Positions 7,106 through 14,961 of a DNA stretch of 64,000 bases are shown here, piece by piece. The translations under genes were made by a program, and so were the position numbers. The stretch's first letter is position 1. Each line of letters starts with the position of its first letter. The stretch lies in assembly GCA_030148915.1 (NCBI GenBank), contig JASBSN010000042.1, forward strand, positions 25,388 through 89,387. The letters run 5' to 3'. The notes beneath the pieces are model-generated. The model did not search any database, was not told the DNA's origin, and was given only the letters and a program-made list of their open reading frames with translations. Origin of the DNA: Thiogranum sp. GTDB lineage: Bacteria > Pseudomonadota > Gammaproteobacteria > DSM-19610.

Positions 7106-8257
7106 ATGGACCCCGAACTTCAGCGCCAGATTACCCAACAGCGGACTATCATCAACGAGACCCTGCGCCCGCAGACGGTGAAACTGGCGATACGCTGTCG
7201 CCCGTTGCTGGGCGATCGTGAGGCGCTGGAACACGTCCTGCAAAAAGCCATGCTGTCACTCCCGTACTGCAAATACCTGTATGTGCTGGACGCCGAATGT
7301 CGCCAGATCACTTCCAATATCACCCGCAACGGCACCCAGCCCGACCAATACGGGCGGGACCGGTCCGGGCGTCCCTATATGCACGGAATAAATGATGCCG
7401 AGCTCGATTTCAGCCTGTCCACCGCCTATATCAGCCGCAACAAGCGACGCCCCTCGCTGACCGCCGTACAGCTCATCCGTACCCGGGAGGGTGAAATCGC
7501 CGGCTACCTGGGGGTCGATTATGACCTGCGCGAATTGCCCCATGTGGAAAGACTGCACGACGCAGAGAAACGCTGGACGCAGGCCAAGGGCGATCCGTCA
7601 ATCCGCGGCAATCTGTTCAACCAGAGTCGCGTGGACAGCCTCCTGGACAGCCGTGTTGACGAGATCATCGCGCTGCTCGTGGAACTCATGTCATGCCATG
7701 GAGTTTTTCATGGAAAACTGCACTTCGCCAGCAGCCGCGCCACGATCTGGACGATGGATGACCCCTACAGTTATCGCATCCTCGACTTCGAAAGCCTGAC
7801 CGACCCAAACATCTGCCTGGCCTACCCGCAGCGGGAGTATCCCGCCAGGGCGACGGTTCCGGTTGGAAAAATCGCCGCAATTTTCGCCATAATTCGGGCG
7901 CTACGCTTCGCGGATGAAACCATTTATCTGCGTGCCGGATCGCTCAATCTGTGCAATGGTATGGTGTCATTGAACTTTTCTTGTGATGGCTCGCACTACA
8001 TCCCTTACGACGAGTTTCTGGCCAAAGACCTGGAGTTCTGGTTCGGAGGCGACAGCGGCCAGACCCGCACGGCCTCGATCGAGGCCGACGTCGAGCGTAT
8101 CTGCGACCTGGGGTGTACGAGAGTGAACGAAATCATCGCCAGATCGCGCGATGGCCAACCGGTGCCGGAACTCGCCGGCCTGAGCGCGGCAGACAGTGGA
8201 GAAGTGCTGGACCGATTAAAAGACATTATGGCGATCTACGACATCGGTGAAAACTGA
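7106..8257 (+). CDS. PDC-sensor (Cache-like) domain protein, soluble
   Basis: This 383-residue protein has no signal peptide or membrane segment. Residues about 40-160 look like a PDC/Cache sensor fold: YLYVLDAECRQITSNI, then GRDRSGRPYM and GYLGVDYDLRELP, the classic Cache strand pattern. The C-terminal 220 residues match nothing I recognise. PDC domains usually sense small ligands outside the cell, so a cytoplasmic stand-alone version is unusual; it may act as a signal-binding partner protein. The gene is alone between the tRNA-Ser remnant and the intact tRNA-Ser. The start is uncertain (TTG 7073 is in frame). Confidence 0.75.
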   Translation: MDPELQRQITQQRTIINETLRPQTVKLAIRCRPLLGDREALEHVLQKAMLSLPYCKYLYVLDAECRQITSNITRNGTQPDQYGRDRSGRPYMHGINDAELDFSLSTAYISRNKRRPSLTAVQLIRTREGEIAGYLGVDYDLRELPHVERLHDAEKRWTQAKGDPSIRGNLFNQSRVDSLLDSRVDEIIALLVELMSCHGVFHGKLHFASSRATIWTMDDPYSYRILDFESLTDPNICLAYPQREYPARATVPVGKIAAIFAIIRALRFADETIYLRAGSLNLCNGMVSLNFSCDGSHYIPYDEFLAKDLEFWFGGDSGQTRTASIEADVERICDLGCTRVNEIIARSRDGQPVPELAGLSAADSGEVLDRLKDIMAIYDIGEN

Positions 8258-8283
8258 CAGTGTCGCCCGCATTTTTTTCAGTC

Positions 8284-8318
8284 GGCTAACGATCATTTGG
8301 CGGAGAAGGAGGGATTCG
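8284..8318 (-). repeat. Imperfect direct repeat of the tRNA-Ser 3' end plus flank (copy 2)
   Basis: This is the intact partner of the repeat at 6908-6942 (33 of 35 identical), spanning the 3' end of tRNA-Ser and 14 bases beyond its CCA. Confidence 0.75.
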
Positions 8319-8388
8319 AACCCTCGATACGCTATTCACGTATACACACTTTCCAGGCGTGCTCCTTCAGCCACTCGGACACTTCTCC
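8298..8388 (-). tRNA. tRNA-Ser (anticodon GGA)
   Basis: The minus strand folds as a class II tRNA. The acceptor GGAGAAG pairs with CTTCTCC, followed by G and an encoded CCA. The D arm reads GAGTGGCTGAAGG, the anticodon loop CTGGAAA gives GGA, there is a long variable arm (TATACGTGAATAGCGTA), and the T arm is GAGGGTTCGAATCCCTC. It reads serine codons UCC/UCU. The 91-base length is normal. Confidence 0.97.
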
Positions 8389-8402
8389 GGAAAACGCGGC
8401 AG

Positions 8403-8429
8403 GTTATACCAGATGCGGGCGACTTGCAA
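8403..8429 (-). promoter_or_regulatory. Promoter candidate for tRNA-Ser
   Basis: The minus strand has TTGCAA, a 15-base spacer, then TATAAC preceded by TG-n (extended -10) and followed by a GC-rich discriminator, as is typical of stable-RNA promoters. The -10 lies 15 bases before the tRNA 5' end. Confidence 0.5.
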
Positions 8430-8434
8430 CGCGC

Positions 8435-9103
8435 TTACTGAGCCACCCGCGTCGGGAAACGCCGCGCCACGCGTTTATTGCCGCGTTCGGTTTTTTCCTG
8501 GGCGCGCTCACTGAGACGGCCGGACAGGGCGTGCAGGGTTTCGGCGGCCTGCAGGTAGTCGCGGGCCAATTCGGCGATTTTGCGCCGCTGCGAGCGTGCT
8601 TCGTCGCGCAGCGCGTCGAATGCCTGGATCGGGCTCAGATTACAGCGTTCCATGAAAATGCCCACCACCATGCTGATTTCACGACTCTGCGACAAGGCCT
8701 TGTCCATCTGTCGCATGGCCTCTTTCAACTCGCGCAGCTCCACCGCGCGACTGAGCGCGGACTGAACCGCCGGTAGCAGTTGCTCGATATCCAGCGGCTT
8801 GACCAGGTACGCCAGCGCACCCGCGTCTGTGGCGCGTTGCACCATCTCCTGTTCGGCGTAGGAAGTCAGGGAAATAAACGGCAGATCGGCCTCGCGCAAA
8901 CTTAAGGCGACTTCAAAACCGTCTTTGAGCGGCATGCGCAAGTCGAGGATAGTCAGGTCGGGGCGGTGTTCGTGTGCCAGACGTTCGGCCTGTTCCCCGT
9001 TGCTGGCCTGCAATATTTCGTAACCGGCCGCCCGCAGGCCGTTACTGATCATGCTCAGCACTTCCTGGTCATCGTCAGCCACGAGTACGCGCAACAAACT
9101 CAT
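8435..9103 (-). CDS. Response regulator with ANTAR RNA-binding output domain
   Basis: Residues about 5-120 form a receiver domain: acidic pocket DDD near residue 10, phospho-acceptor Asp in LTILDLRMP, Thr/Ser switch in SLTSYAEQ and Lys in LVKPLD. After a coiled linker, residues about 140-195 form an ANTAR domain (SREISMVVGIFMERCNLSPIQAFDALR). ANTAR regulators such as AmiR and NasT bind nascent RNA two-hairpin motifs to prevent termination. No histidine kinase is adjacent. The last about 25 residues are basic. It is divergent from glucokinase, with 132 bases between the starts. Confidence 0.92.
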   Translation of the reverse strand: MSLLRVLVADDDQEVLSMISNGLRAAGYEILQASNGEQAERLAHEHRPDLTILDLRMPLKDGFEVALSLREADLPFISLTSYAEQEMVQRATDAGALAYLVKPLDIEQLLPAVQSALSRAVELRELKEAMRQMDKALSQSREISMVVGIFMERCNLSPIQAFDALRDEARSQRRKIAELARDYLQAAETLHALSGRLSERAQEKTERGNKRVARRFPTRVAQ

Positions 9104-9235
9104 TCGACGCTCTCCTCTCGCAGAGGTATAGTAACCGCAGACAGGGCCCGGGCTAGTAGGGGGCTGTCATGGTGCACTCTAAAAGAAATGTGCGCTTTTT
9201 TCCAGGCTGTGCACTGGCGACCAAGGGACAACGCA

Positions 9236-10219
9236 TTGTACATTCTTAGCGGCGATATCGGCGGCACCCATACGCGCCTGGCGCTGGGCTCGGCGGCGCA
9301 CGGCGGCATCGCTATCGAGCAGCGCGAAACCTTCTCCAGCCCCGCCTTCACCAGCCTCGGCGAGATCGTCGGCGATTATCTCTCGGCGCACCAGATCGAG
9401 GCCTCAGTGGCGGCCTTCGGCGTCGCTGGGCCGGTCCGAGAGGGCATCAGCCGGATCACCAATCTGCCCTGGGAGATTTCCGTCCAAGCGCTGCGCCAGC
9501 AATTGGGTTTGCGGGCGGTGTACCTGATGAATGACCTGGAAGCGCTCGCCTGGGGTATCGAGTGTCTCGCCGAGGACGAACTGGTGAGTCTGCACGCGGG
9601 TGATGCACTGGCCAACGGCAACCGTGCGGTGATCGCCGCCGGCACCGGACTCGGCCAGGCCGGTCTGTACGCCGGGGCGCGCAGCTGGCACCCGTTCGCC
9701 ACCGAAGGTGGGCATTGCGATTTCGCACCGGAGACCGAGCGCGAATGGCGGTTGTTGCAACACTTACACCGGCAATTCACCCATGTCAGCTGGGAGCGGG
9801 TGCTCTCCGGCCCCGGCCTGGTGGGGCTGTATGAATTTCTGCTACTGGAGCACAATGCGGCGACGCCCGACTGGTTGAGCTCCGCCGAAACCACGTCAGG
9901 GGCGGAGATCACCGCTCGCGCCCTGCACCAGAGCGACGCCCTGTGCGTGGAGGCGCTGCGGTGGTTCGTTCACCTGTACGGCCGGGAAGCGGGCAATATC
10001 GCCCTGAAGATGAACGCCACCGGCGGTGTTTTCCTCGGCGGGGGCATCGCCCCACAGATTCTGCCCGCCCTGCAGGACGGGACGTTCGTCGAAGCCTTTC
10101 TGAATAAAGGGCGGATGCGACCGTTGCTGGAAGATATCCCCGTTAAAGTGGTTTGTAGCGATCTGGTGGCCTTACAAGGCCTGAGCCACTACGCCACCCT
10201 GAAGGCGGGCGCAAAATAA
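9236..10219 (+). CDS. glk: Glucokinase
   Basis: This phosphorylates glucose with ATP in the cytoplasm. The protein shows the bacterial Glk pattern: ATP-binding LSGDIGGTHTRLALG at the N-terminus, LMNDLEALAWG with the catalytic Asp, AAGTGLGQAGLY, the EGGHCDFAP glucose-binding motif and the C-terminal TGGVFLGGGIAP. I chose TTG 9236, which puts the phosphate-binding strand close to the start and gives 327 residues, the usual length; AGGGA precedes it. The ORF-track start would overlap the divergent ANTAR gene. It is convergent with sspB, with 2 bases between the stop codons. Confidence 0.93.
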   Translation: MYILSGDIGGTHTRLALGSAAHGGIAIEQRETFSSPAFTSLGEIVGDYLSAHQIEASVAAFGVAGPVREGISRITNLPWEISVQALRQQLGLRAVYLMNDLEALAWGIECLAEDELVSLHAGDALANGNRAVIAAGTGLGQAGLYAGARSWHPFATEGGHCDFAPETEREWRLLQHLHRQFTHVSWERVLSGPGLVGLYEFLLLEHNAATPDWLSSAETTSGAEITARALHQSDALCVEALRWFVHLYGREAGNIALKMNATGGVFLGGGIAPQILPALQDGTFVEAFLNKGRMRPLLEDIPVKVVCSDLVALQGLSHYATLKAGAK

Positions 10220-10221
10220 AG

Positions 10222-10599
10222 CTACTTGACCACCTTCAGTGACGGCCGGGCGGGCTTATCCTCCGGCTCGGTCGGTGGCGGATCGCCACCCTCTTCCTCG
10301 CTGAACATCATCCCGCGACCGTTTTCCTTGGCGTAGATCGCCAGCACCGCGTCGGTCGGCAATGACACCAGTTGAGACACGCCGCTGAAACGCGCCATGA
10401 ATGTCACTTCGTCGTTGCTCACGCGCAGACCCTCCACCGCATTCGGGCCGATATTCAGCACGATCTTGCCGTCCTCGATGTACTGGCGCGGCACATCCAC
10501 GCCCGGCGCCTCGGCATTGACCAGCAGATGCGGCGTACAACGGTTGTCCAGCAGCCATTCATTGACGGCGCGGATCAGATAAGGCCGGTTGGGAGTCAT
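10222..10599 (-). CDS. sspB: ClpXP adaptor SspB
   Basis: The 125-residue protein starts MTPNRPYLIRAVNEWLLDN and matches SspB, which delivers ssrA-tagged peptides from stalled ribosomes to ClpXP. The C-terminal RPSLKVVK is the conserved ClpX-binding tail, joined to the dimer domain by an acidic, Pro-rich linker. The start at ATG 10599 was chosen by family alignment; the ORF track adds 12 residues. It follows sspA on the same strand with a 28-base gap, the usual sspAB pair. Confidence 0.94.
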   Translation of the reverse strand: MTPNRPYLIRAVNEWLLDNRCTPHLLVNAEAPGVDVPRQYIEDGKIVLNIGPNAVEGLRVSNDEVTFMARFSGVSQLVSLPTDAVLAIYAKENGRGMMFSEEEGGDPPPTEPEDKPARPSLKVVK

Positions 10600-10627
10600 A
10601 GCGGAACAACACTGCCGCAACAGCGTG

Positions 10628-11254
10628 CTATTCACCCATTTCCTTTTCGGCTTCTGTCAGGCTGGCCTTGAAGGACTCACGGGCAAACATGCGCTCTGCG
10701 TATTCTCTGACAGCTTTGGCCGGAGCGGGCAGATCGATGTTGTAGTGTTTCAGCCGCCACAACACCGGCGCGATGGTGGCGTCCACCAGGGAAAACTCGT
10801 CGCTGAGAAAAAACGGTTTGGCGCTGAACACTTCGGCGCTGGCGGTGAGACTGTCGCGCAGCGCCTTGCGCGCCTTGCTGACCACCTTTTCACTGCGCGA
10901 TTCGAGATCGGTGATCAACGAGTACCAGTCTTTCTCGATGCGGTACAACGCGAGCCGGCTGCGCGCCCGGGAGACGGGGTCCACAGGCATCAGCGGCGGG
11001 TGCGGAAAACGCTCGTCCAGGTACTCGGTGACGACCTGGGGATCGTAGAGCACCAGCTCGCGGTCCACGAGGGTGGGTACGCTCTGATAGGGGTTCAGAT
11101 CGATCAGGTCCTCGGGCAGACTACCGGGCTCGATATTGACGATTTCTACCGTAATTCCTTTTTCGGCAAGGACCATGCGCACTCGATGGCTCTGCGGGCA
11201 ACTTGCATCGGAAAACAGCGTCATCACCGAACGGCGATTGGCGATTACAGCCAT
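10628..11254 (-). CDS. sspA: Stringent starvation protein A
   Basis: This 208-residue glutathione-S-transferase-fold protein has the N-terminal thioredoxin-like region (MTLFSDASCPQSHRVRMVLAEKG) and the SspA signature PYQSVPTLVDRELVLYD. SspA binds RNA polymerase and alters transcription in starvation and acid stress; it has no transferase activity in E. coli. It lies downstream of petC and upstream of sspB, an order common in gammaproteobacteria where petABC-sspAB form a conserved block. Confidence 0.95.
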   Translation of the reverse strand: MAVIANRRSVMTLFSDASCPQSHRVRMVLAEKGITVEIVNIEPGSLPEDLIDLNPYQSVPTLVDRELVLYDPQVVTEYLDERFPHPPLMPVDPVSRARSRLALYRIEKDWYSLITDLESRSEKVVSKARKALRDSLTASAEVFSAKPFFLSDEFSLVDATIAPVLWRLKHYNIDLPAPAKAVREYAERMFARESFKASLTEAEKEMGE

Positions 11255-11279
11255 GATTTTCTCCAGTAACTAAAGTTGA

Positions 11280-11315
11280 CAATGCCAGCGGCGGGTTGAC
11301 CGCTCGCTGGCATTG
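11280..11315 (-). other. Strong intercistronic hairpin between petC and sspA
   Basis: CAATGCCAGCG pairs perfectly with CGCTGGCATTG (11 bp), with an inner GCGG/CCGC extension. No T-run follows on the minus strand, so it is not a typical terminator. It may protect the petABC message 3' end, act as a processing site, or partly attenuate readthrough into sspAB. Confidence 0.6.
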
Positions 11316-11343
11316 CCGAACCAACAGATGTCCTTGCAGAAAT

Positions 11344-12084
11344 CTAGTGGACGTCTTTCCAATACTCTTTTTTCAGCAAATAGGCAATCACGAAGAACAC
11401 CAGCAGAAACAGTAGCACCTTGACCCCGAGCGCCATGCGCTGGTGTTTGATCGGCTCACCCATGTAGGCCAGGTAATTTACCAGATCGCGTACGGTGCGG
11501 TCGAACTCGGCCGGCGATTGCAGCCCGACGTCCTTGAGCTCGAGGCCTTCCAGCGCTTGGTGCTCACGGCCCTCGTCGTCGGTGATAGTCTCGTAGACCG
11601 GCTCCTGAATGCCCTGCAGGCGCCAAAGTACGTTGGGCATGCCAACATTGGGAAAGACCCGGTTGTTGACCCCGAACGGGCGCGATGCATCACGATAGAA
11701 GCTGCGCAGGTAAGTGTATAGCCAATCCACGCCACGCACACGCGCCACCAGGGTGAGATCCGGCGGTGCCGCGCCAAACCAGTTCTTGGCGTCGGCGGGG
11801 GTCATGGCGATGTCCATGTGATCGCCGAGCTTTTCGCCGGTGAACATCAGGTTGTGCAGCACTTCGTCATCGCTCAGGCCGAGATCACGAGCCGTGCGAT
11901 TGTAGCGCTGATACTTCGCCGAGTGGCAACCCATGCAGTAATTGACAAAGGTACGTACGCCGCGCTGTAACGATTCCTTGTTTTGCGGATCGATGTTGGC
12001 TTTGTCCAGGTGGATATTGCCGCCGCTGGCCAGAGAGACGGTCGGGGCGACAAGCAACAGGATAGCGAGCAGGTGTTTTTTCAT
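11344..12084 (-). CDS. petC: Cytochrome c1 of the bc1 complex
   Basis: The 246-residue protein has a signal peptide (cut near SLASG), the haem c motif CMGCH at about residues 51-55, the distal Met ligand region (FPNVGMPNVLW), and a C-terminal membrane anchor (VLLFLLVFFVIAYLL). It accepts electrons from the Rieske protein in ubiquinol:cytochrome c reductase. It is the last gene of petABC, one base after petB. Confidence 0.97.
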   Translation of the reverse strand: MKKHLLAILLLVAPTVSLASGGNIHLDKANIDPQNKESLQRGVRTFVNYCMGCHSAKYQRYNRTARDLGLSDDEVLHNLMFTGEKLGDHMDIAMTPADAKNWFGAAPPDLTLVARVRGVDWLYTYLRSFYRDASRPFGVNNRVFPNVGMPNVLWRLQGIQEPVYETITDDEGREHQALEGLELKDVGLQSPAEFDRTVRDLVNYLAYMGEPIKHQRMALGVKVLLFLLVFFVIAYLLKKEYWKDVH

Positions 12085-12085
12085 G

Positions 12086-13336
12086 TCAGTGGGACCCCAT
12101 CGTCACCCGTTCCGGGACCGGTTTGGTTGGATCGAACTTGGTATAGATCGGCATCAGCAGGAAGAAGGCGAAATATACCGCGGTGCCCACCTGCGCGAGC
12201 AGGGTCTTGAGGTCAGTCGGTGCCTGCGTGCCCAGATAACCGAGCACGGCAAAAGAGACGACAAACAACGCCAGCATGATCTTGTAGATGGGGCCGCGAT
12301 AGCGGATGGACTTGACCGGACTGCGATCCAGCCACGGCAGGAAGAACAGGATCACCACCGCCGCGCCCATGACGATAACGCCGAGGAACTTGGAGCTCAG
12401 CGGGCCGATATCAAAGGTAATGGCGCGCAACATGGCGTAGTACGGCGTGAAATACCACACCGGGGCGATGTGCTCCGGGGTCTTCAGCGGATTGGCCGGT
12501 TCGAAATTAGGCGCTTCGAGGAAATAGCCGCCGCCTTCGGGGATGAAAAAGAGCACAAAAGCGAAGAACATCAGGAACATCACCACGCCGGCAATGTCCT
12601 TGACAGTGTAGTAAGGGTGGAAGGGGATGCCATCTCTGGGGATACCGTTCTCATCCTTGTTTTTCTTGATTTCGACGCCGTCGGGGTTATTCGAGCCCAC
12701 TTCGTGCAGCGCCAGGATATGCATCACCACCAGCGCCACCAGTACCAGCGGCACGGCGATCACGTGCAGGGCGAAGAAGCGGTTGAGCGTCACGTCGGAA
12801 ATCACATAGTCACCGCGAATCCACAGCGACAGACTGTCGCCGATTCCCGGGATGGCGCCGAACAGCGACACGATGACCTGGGCGCCCCAATAAGACATCT
12901 GCCCCCACGGCAACAGGTAGCCGAAGAACGCCTCCGCCATCAGCGCCAGATAGATCATCATGCCGAACAACCAGATCAGCTCGCGAGGCCCCTTGTAGGA
13001 ACCGTACAGCATGCCGCGGAACATATGCAGGTAGACGACAATAAAGAACGCCGAGGCCCCCGTGGAATGCATGTAGCGGATCAGCCAGCCCCAGTCGACG
13101 TCGCGCATGATGTACTCGACAGAGGCGAACGCCTGGGTGGCGTCGGGCTTGTAGTTCATGGTGAGGAAGATGCCGGTAATGATCTGGATCACCAGCACCA
13201 GCAGCGCCAGTGAACCGAAAAAGTACCAGAAGTTGAAATTCTTCGGCGCGTAATACTTAGACAGGTGCTCTTCCCACATTTTGGTCATTGGGAAACGAGC
13301 GTCGACCCAGTCGCGCATACTTATTAGCATACCCAT
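12086..13336 (-). CDS. petB: Cytochrome b of the bc1 complex
   Basis: The 416-residue integral membrane protein carries the b-type haem His pairs (RYMHSTGAS and HVIAVPLVLVALVVMHI), the Qo-site segment GYLLPWGQMSYWGAQV, and the PEWY-equivalent reading PVWYFTPYYAML. The PEWY Glu is therefore Val here. The family usually has PEWY, and a PVWY/PPWY variant occurs in some bacteria. The length covers the fused N- and C-terminal halves typical of proteobacteria. Start codon overlaps the petA stop. Confidence 0.96.
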   Translation of the reverse strand: MGMLISMRDWVDARFPMTKMWEEHLSKYYAPKNFNFWYFFGSLALLVLVIQIITGIFLTMNYKPDATQAFASVEYIMRDVDWGWLIRYMHSTGASAFFIVVYLHMFRGMLYGSYKGPRELIWLFGMMIYLALMAEAFFGYLLPWGQMSYWGAQVIVSLFGAIPGIGDSLSLWIRGDYVISDVTLNRFFALHVIAVPLVLVALVVMHILALHEVGSNNPDGVEIKKNKDENGIPRDGIPFHPYYTVKDIAGVVMFLMFFAFVLFFIPEGGGYFLEAPNFEPANPLKTPEHIAPVWYFTPYYAMLRAITFDIGPLSSKFLGVIVMGAAVVILFFLPWLDRSPVKSIRYRGPIYKIMLALFVVSFAVLGYLGTQAPTDLKTLLAQVGTAVYFAFFLLMPIYTKFDPTKPVPERVTMGSH

Positions 13337-13935
13337 TATGCGGCTCCTCCGTCTTCACCGACACCGATCTGCACCAGGGTGTCGCTGATGTACTTGTAAG
13401 GCGGCACGACAAGATTCAGCGGCGCGGGCACACCTTTAAATACGCGCCCGGCCAGATCGAACCTGGAGCCGTGACAGGGGCAGAAGAAACCGCCCTTCCA
13501 GTCCGGATCATAAGGCTGCGGCAGTGCTTCGGGCACGAAACCGGGCGAACAGCCCAGGTGGGTACAAATACCGACCAGCACCAGTATTTCCGGCTTAATG
13601 GAGCGTACCGGATTCTGACAATAAGTAGGCTGCTGGGCCTCTAGCGAGTTGGGGTCGCGCAGACGGTCATCCAGCGTCGGCAAGGCCTGCAACATCTCCT
13701 CGGTTCGCTTGACCAGCCAGACCGGCTTGCCGCGCCATTGCACACGGATCATCTGCCCGGGTTCGAGCTTGCTGATATCCGCCTCGACCGGCGCGCCGGC
13801 CGCCTTGGCGCGCTCGCTGGGTAACCAGGAAGCCAGGAAAGGAACCGCTGTATACACGGCACCCACGCCACCGACAACCGTGGTCGCGGCTATCAGGAAT
13901 CGGCGTTTGCTGGTATCTACACCGTCGCCACTCAT
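13336..13935 (-). CDS. petA: Rieske iron-sulfur subunit of the bc1 complex
   Basis: The 199-residue protein has a Tat-like N-terminus ([21 protein letters not shown]) that stays as a membrane anchor, and the [2Fe-2S] ligand boxes CTHLGCSP and CPCHGSRFD. It moves electrons from ubiquinol to cytochrome c1. It is the first gene of petABC. Confidence 0.97.
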   Translation of the reverse strand: MSGDGVDTSKRRFLIAATTVVGGVGAVYTAVPFLASWLPSERAKAAGAPVEADISKLEPGQMIRVQWRGKPVWLVKRTEEMLQALPTLDDRLRDPNSLEAQQPTYCQNPVRSIKPEILVLVGICTHLGCSPGFVPEALPQPYDPDWKGGFFCPCHGSRFDLAGRVFKGVPAPLNLVVPPYKYISDTLVQIGVGEDGGAA

Positions 13936-14003
13936 TCACATTCTCCAAACAAAATTCACCGGCTGACGCCTGATTAGCGGGAACCTGGCGCCGATGAATA
14001 TTA

Positions 14004-14019
14004 GAATATTCAGATATTC
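14004..14019. promoter_or_regulatory. AT-rich inverted repeat upstream of petABC
   Basis: GAATAT-TCAG-ATATTC is a perfect 6-bp inverted repeat about 70 bases before the petA start, with a third GAATATT just upstream. In this GC-rich sequence it stands out as a possible operator or promoter element. No regulator is assigned. Confidence 0.35.
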
Positions 14020-14111
14020 AAACCCATAATCGGATAGCGGGCATAGCATGTAGGAACTGCCCGTTTAGGTCAAGTAATACACCGGTAAAAGTCCCCTTCT
14101 TAGCGCTTTCT

Positions 14112-14870
14112 TCACACAGGATTATCTATGTCCAGAAAAGTATGTTGTATCCCGAATTCCGCCGCCAGGTGCTCGCCCAGGGCCTGCACGCCATAGCGTT
14201 CCGTGGCGTGATGACCGGCGGCAAAGTAGTGGATGCCGTATTCGCGGGCAATGTGCGTGCTGGGTTCGGAAATCTCGCCGCTGATGAAAGCGTCGAGCCC
14301 GCGCCGGGCGGCGGCTTCAAGATACGACTGGGCCGCGCCGGTGCACCAACCGAGGGTTTCGATCAGCGCTGGTCCCCGACCTACCCGCAAGGGTTCGCGG
14401 TCCAGGACCTGCGCCAGCTGCCGCCCCAACTGAGAGGCGCTCAGCGGCGCGTCCAGTCGGGCGAAGCAGGCCAGTTCGGGGCCCTCACCGGTACCGAAGC
14501 AGCCCGCCTGCCGCCAACCCAAACGCGCCGCCAGCTGGGCGTTGTTGCCCAGCTGCGGGTGAGCATCCAGCGGCAGATGATAGGCCAGCAGACTGAGATC
14601 GGCGCCGAGCAGCGTGCCCACACGGCGCCGACGCATGCCGGTTAACGCCGGGCTCTCGCCCTTCCAGAAATAGCCGTGGTGTACCAACAACAGATCCGCC
14701 TGCGCATCGAGTGCGGCGTCGATCAGCGCCTGACTGGCGGTCACGCCGCTGACGATGCGCGCAATCTCGGCGCGCCCCTCCACCTGCAAGCCGTTCGGAC
14801 AGTAGTCCTGGAACTGACGCACGTCCAACAGTCTGTCGCAATAATCCACCAGTGATTGCAGCCCGACCAC
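14112..14870 (-). CDS. Nif3-like dinuclear metal centre protein (YbgI family)
   Basis: The 252-residue protein has the NIF3 fold motifs: YCPNGLQVEG, LLLVHHGYFWKG (two His metal ligands), LLAYHLPLDAHPQLGNN and the C-terminal YFAAGHHATERYGVQAL. The family binds two metal ions, and roles including GTP cyclohydrolase-I-type-2-like naming and cell-wall or radiation phenotypes have been proposed but none is settled. I chose GTG 14870, preceded by GGGAG; the ORF-track start runs 45 residues further and overlaps the divergent protease gene. Confidence 0.9.
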   Translation of the reverse strand: MVGLQSLVDYCDRLLDVRQFQDYCPNGLQVEGRAEIARIVSGVTASQALIDAALDAQADLLLVHHGYFWKGESPALTGMRRRRVGTLLGADLSLLAYHLPLDAHPQLGNNAQLAARLGWRQAGCFGTGEGPELACFARLDAPLSASQLGRQLAQVLDREPLRVGRGPALIETLGWCTGAAQSYLEAAARRGLDAFISGEISEPSTHIAREYGIHYFAAGHHATERYGVQALGEHLAAEFGIQHTFLDIDNPV

Positions 14871-14961
14871 CTGCGCTCCCTTTGTCCATGTTTTACATTC
14901 GCCATCGCCGTCACGTTCGGCGATAATCTGCGCCTGCCGAGCAGCCTCAAGCAAGAGTCCA

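Noticed and set aside
11942-13213. 423-codon plus-strand ORF
   Set aside because: Antisense shadow of petC and petB.
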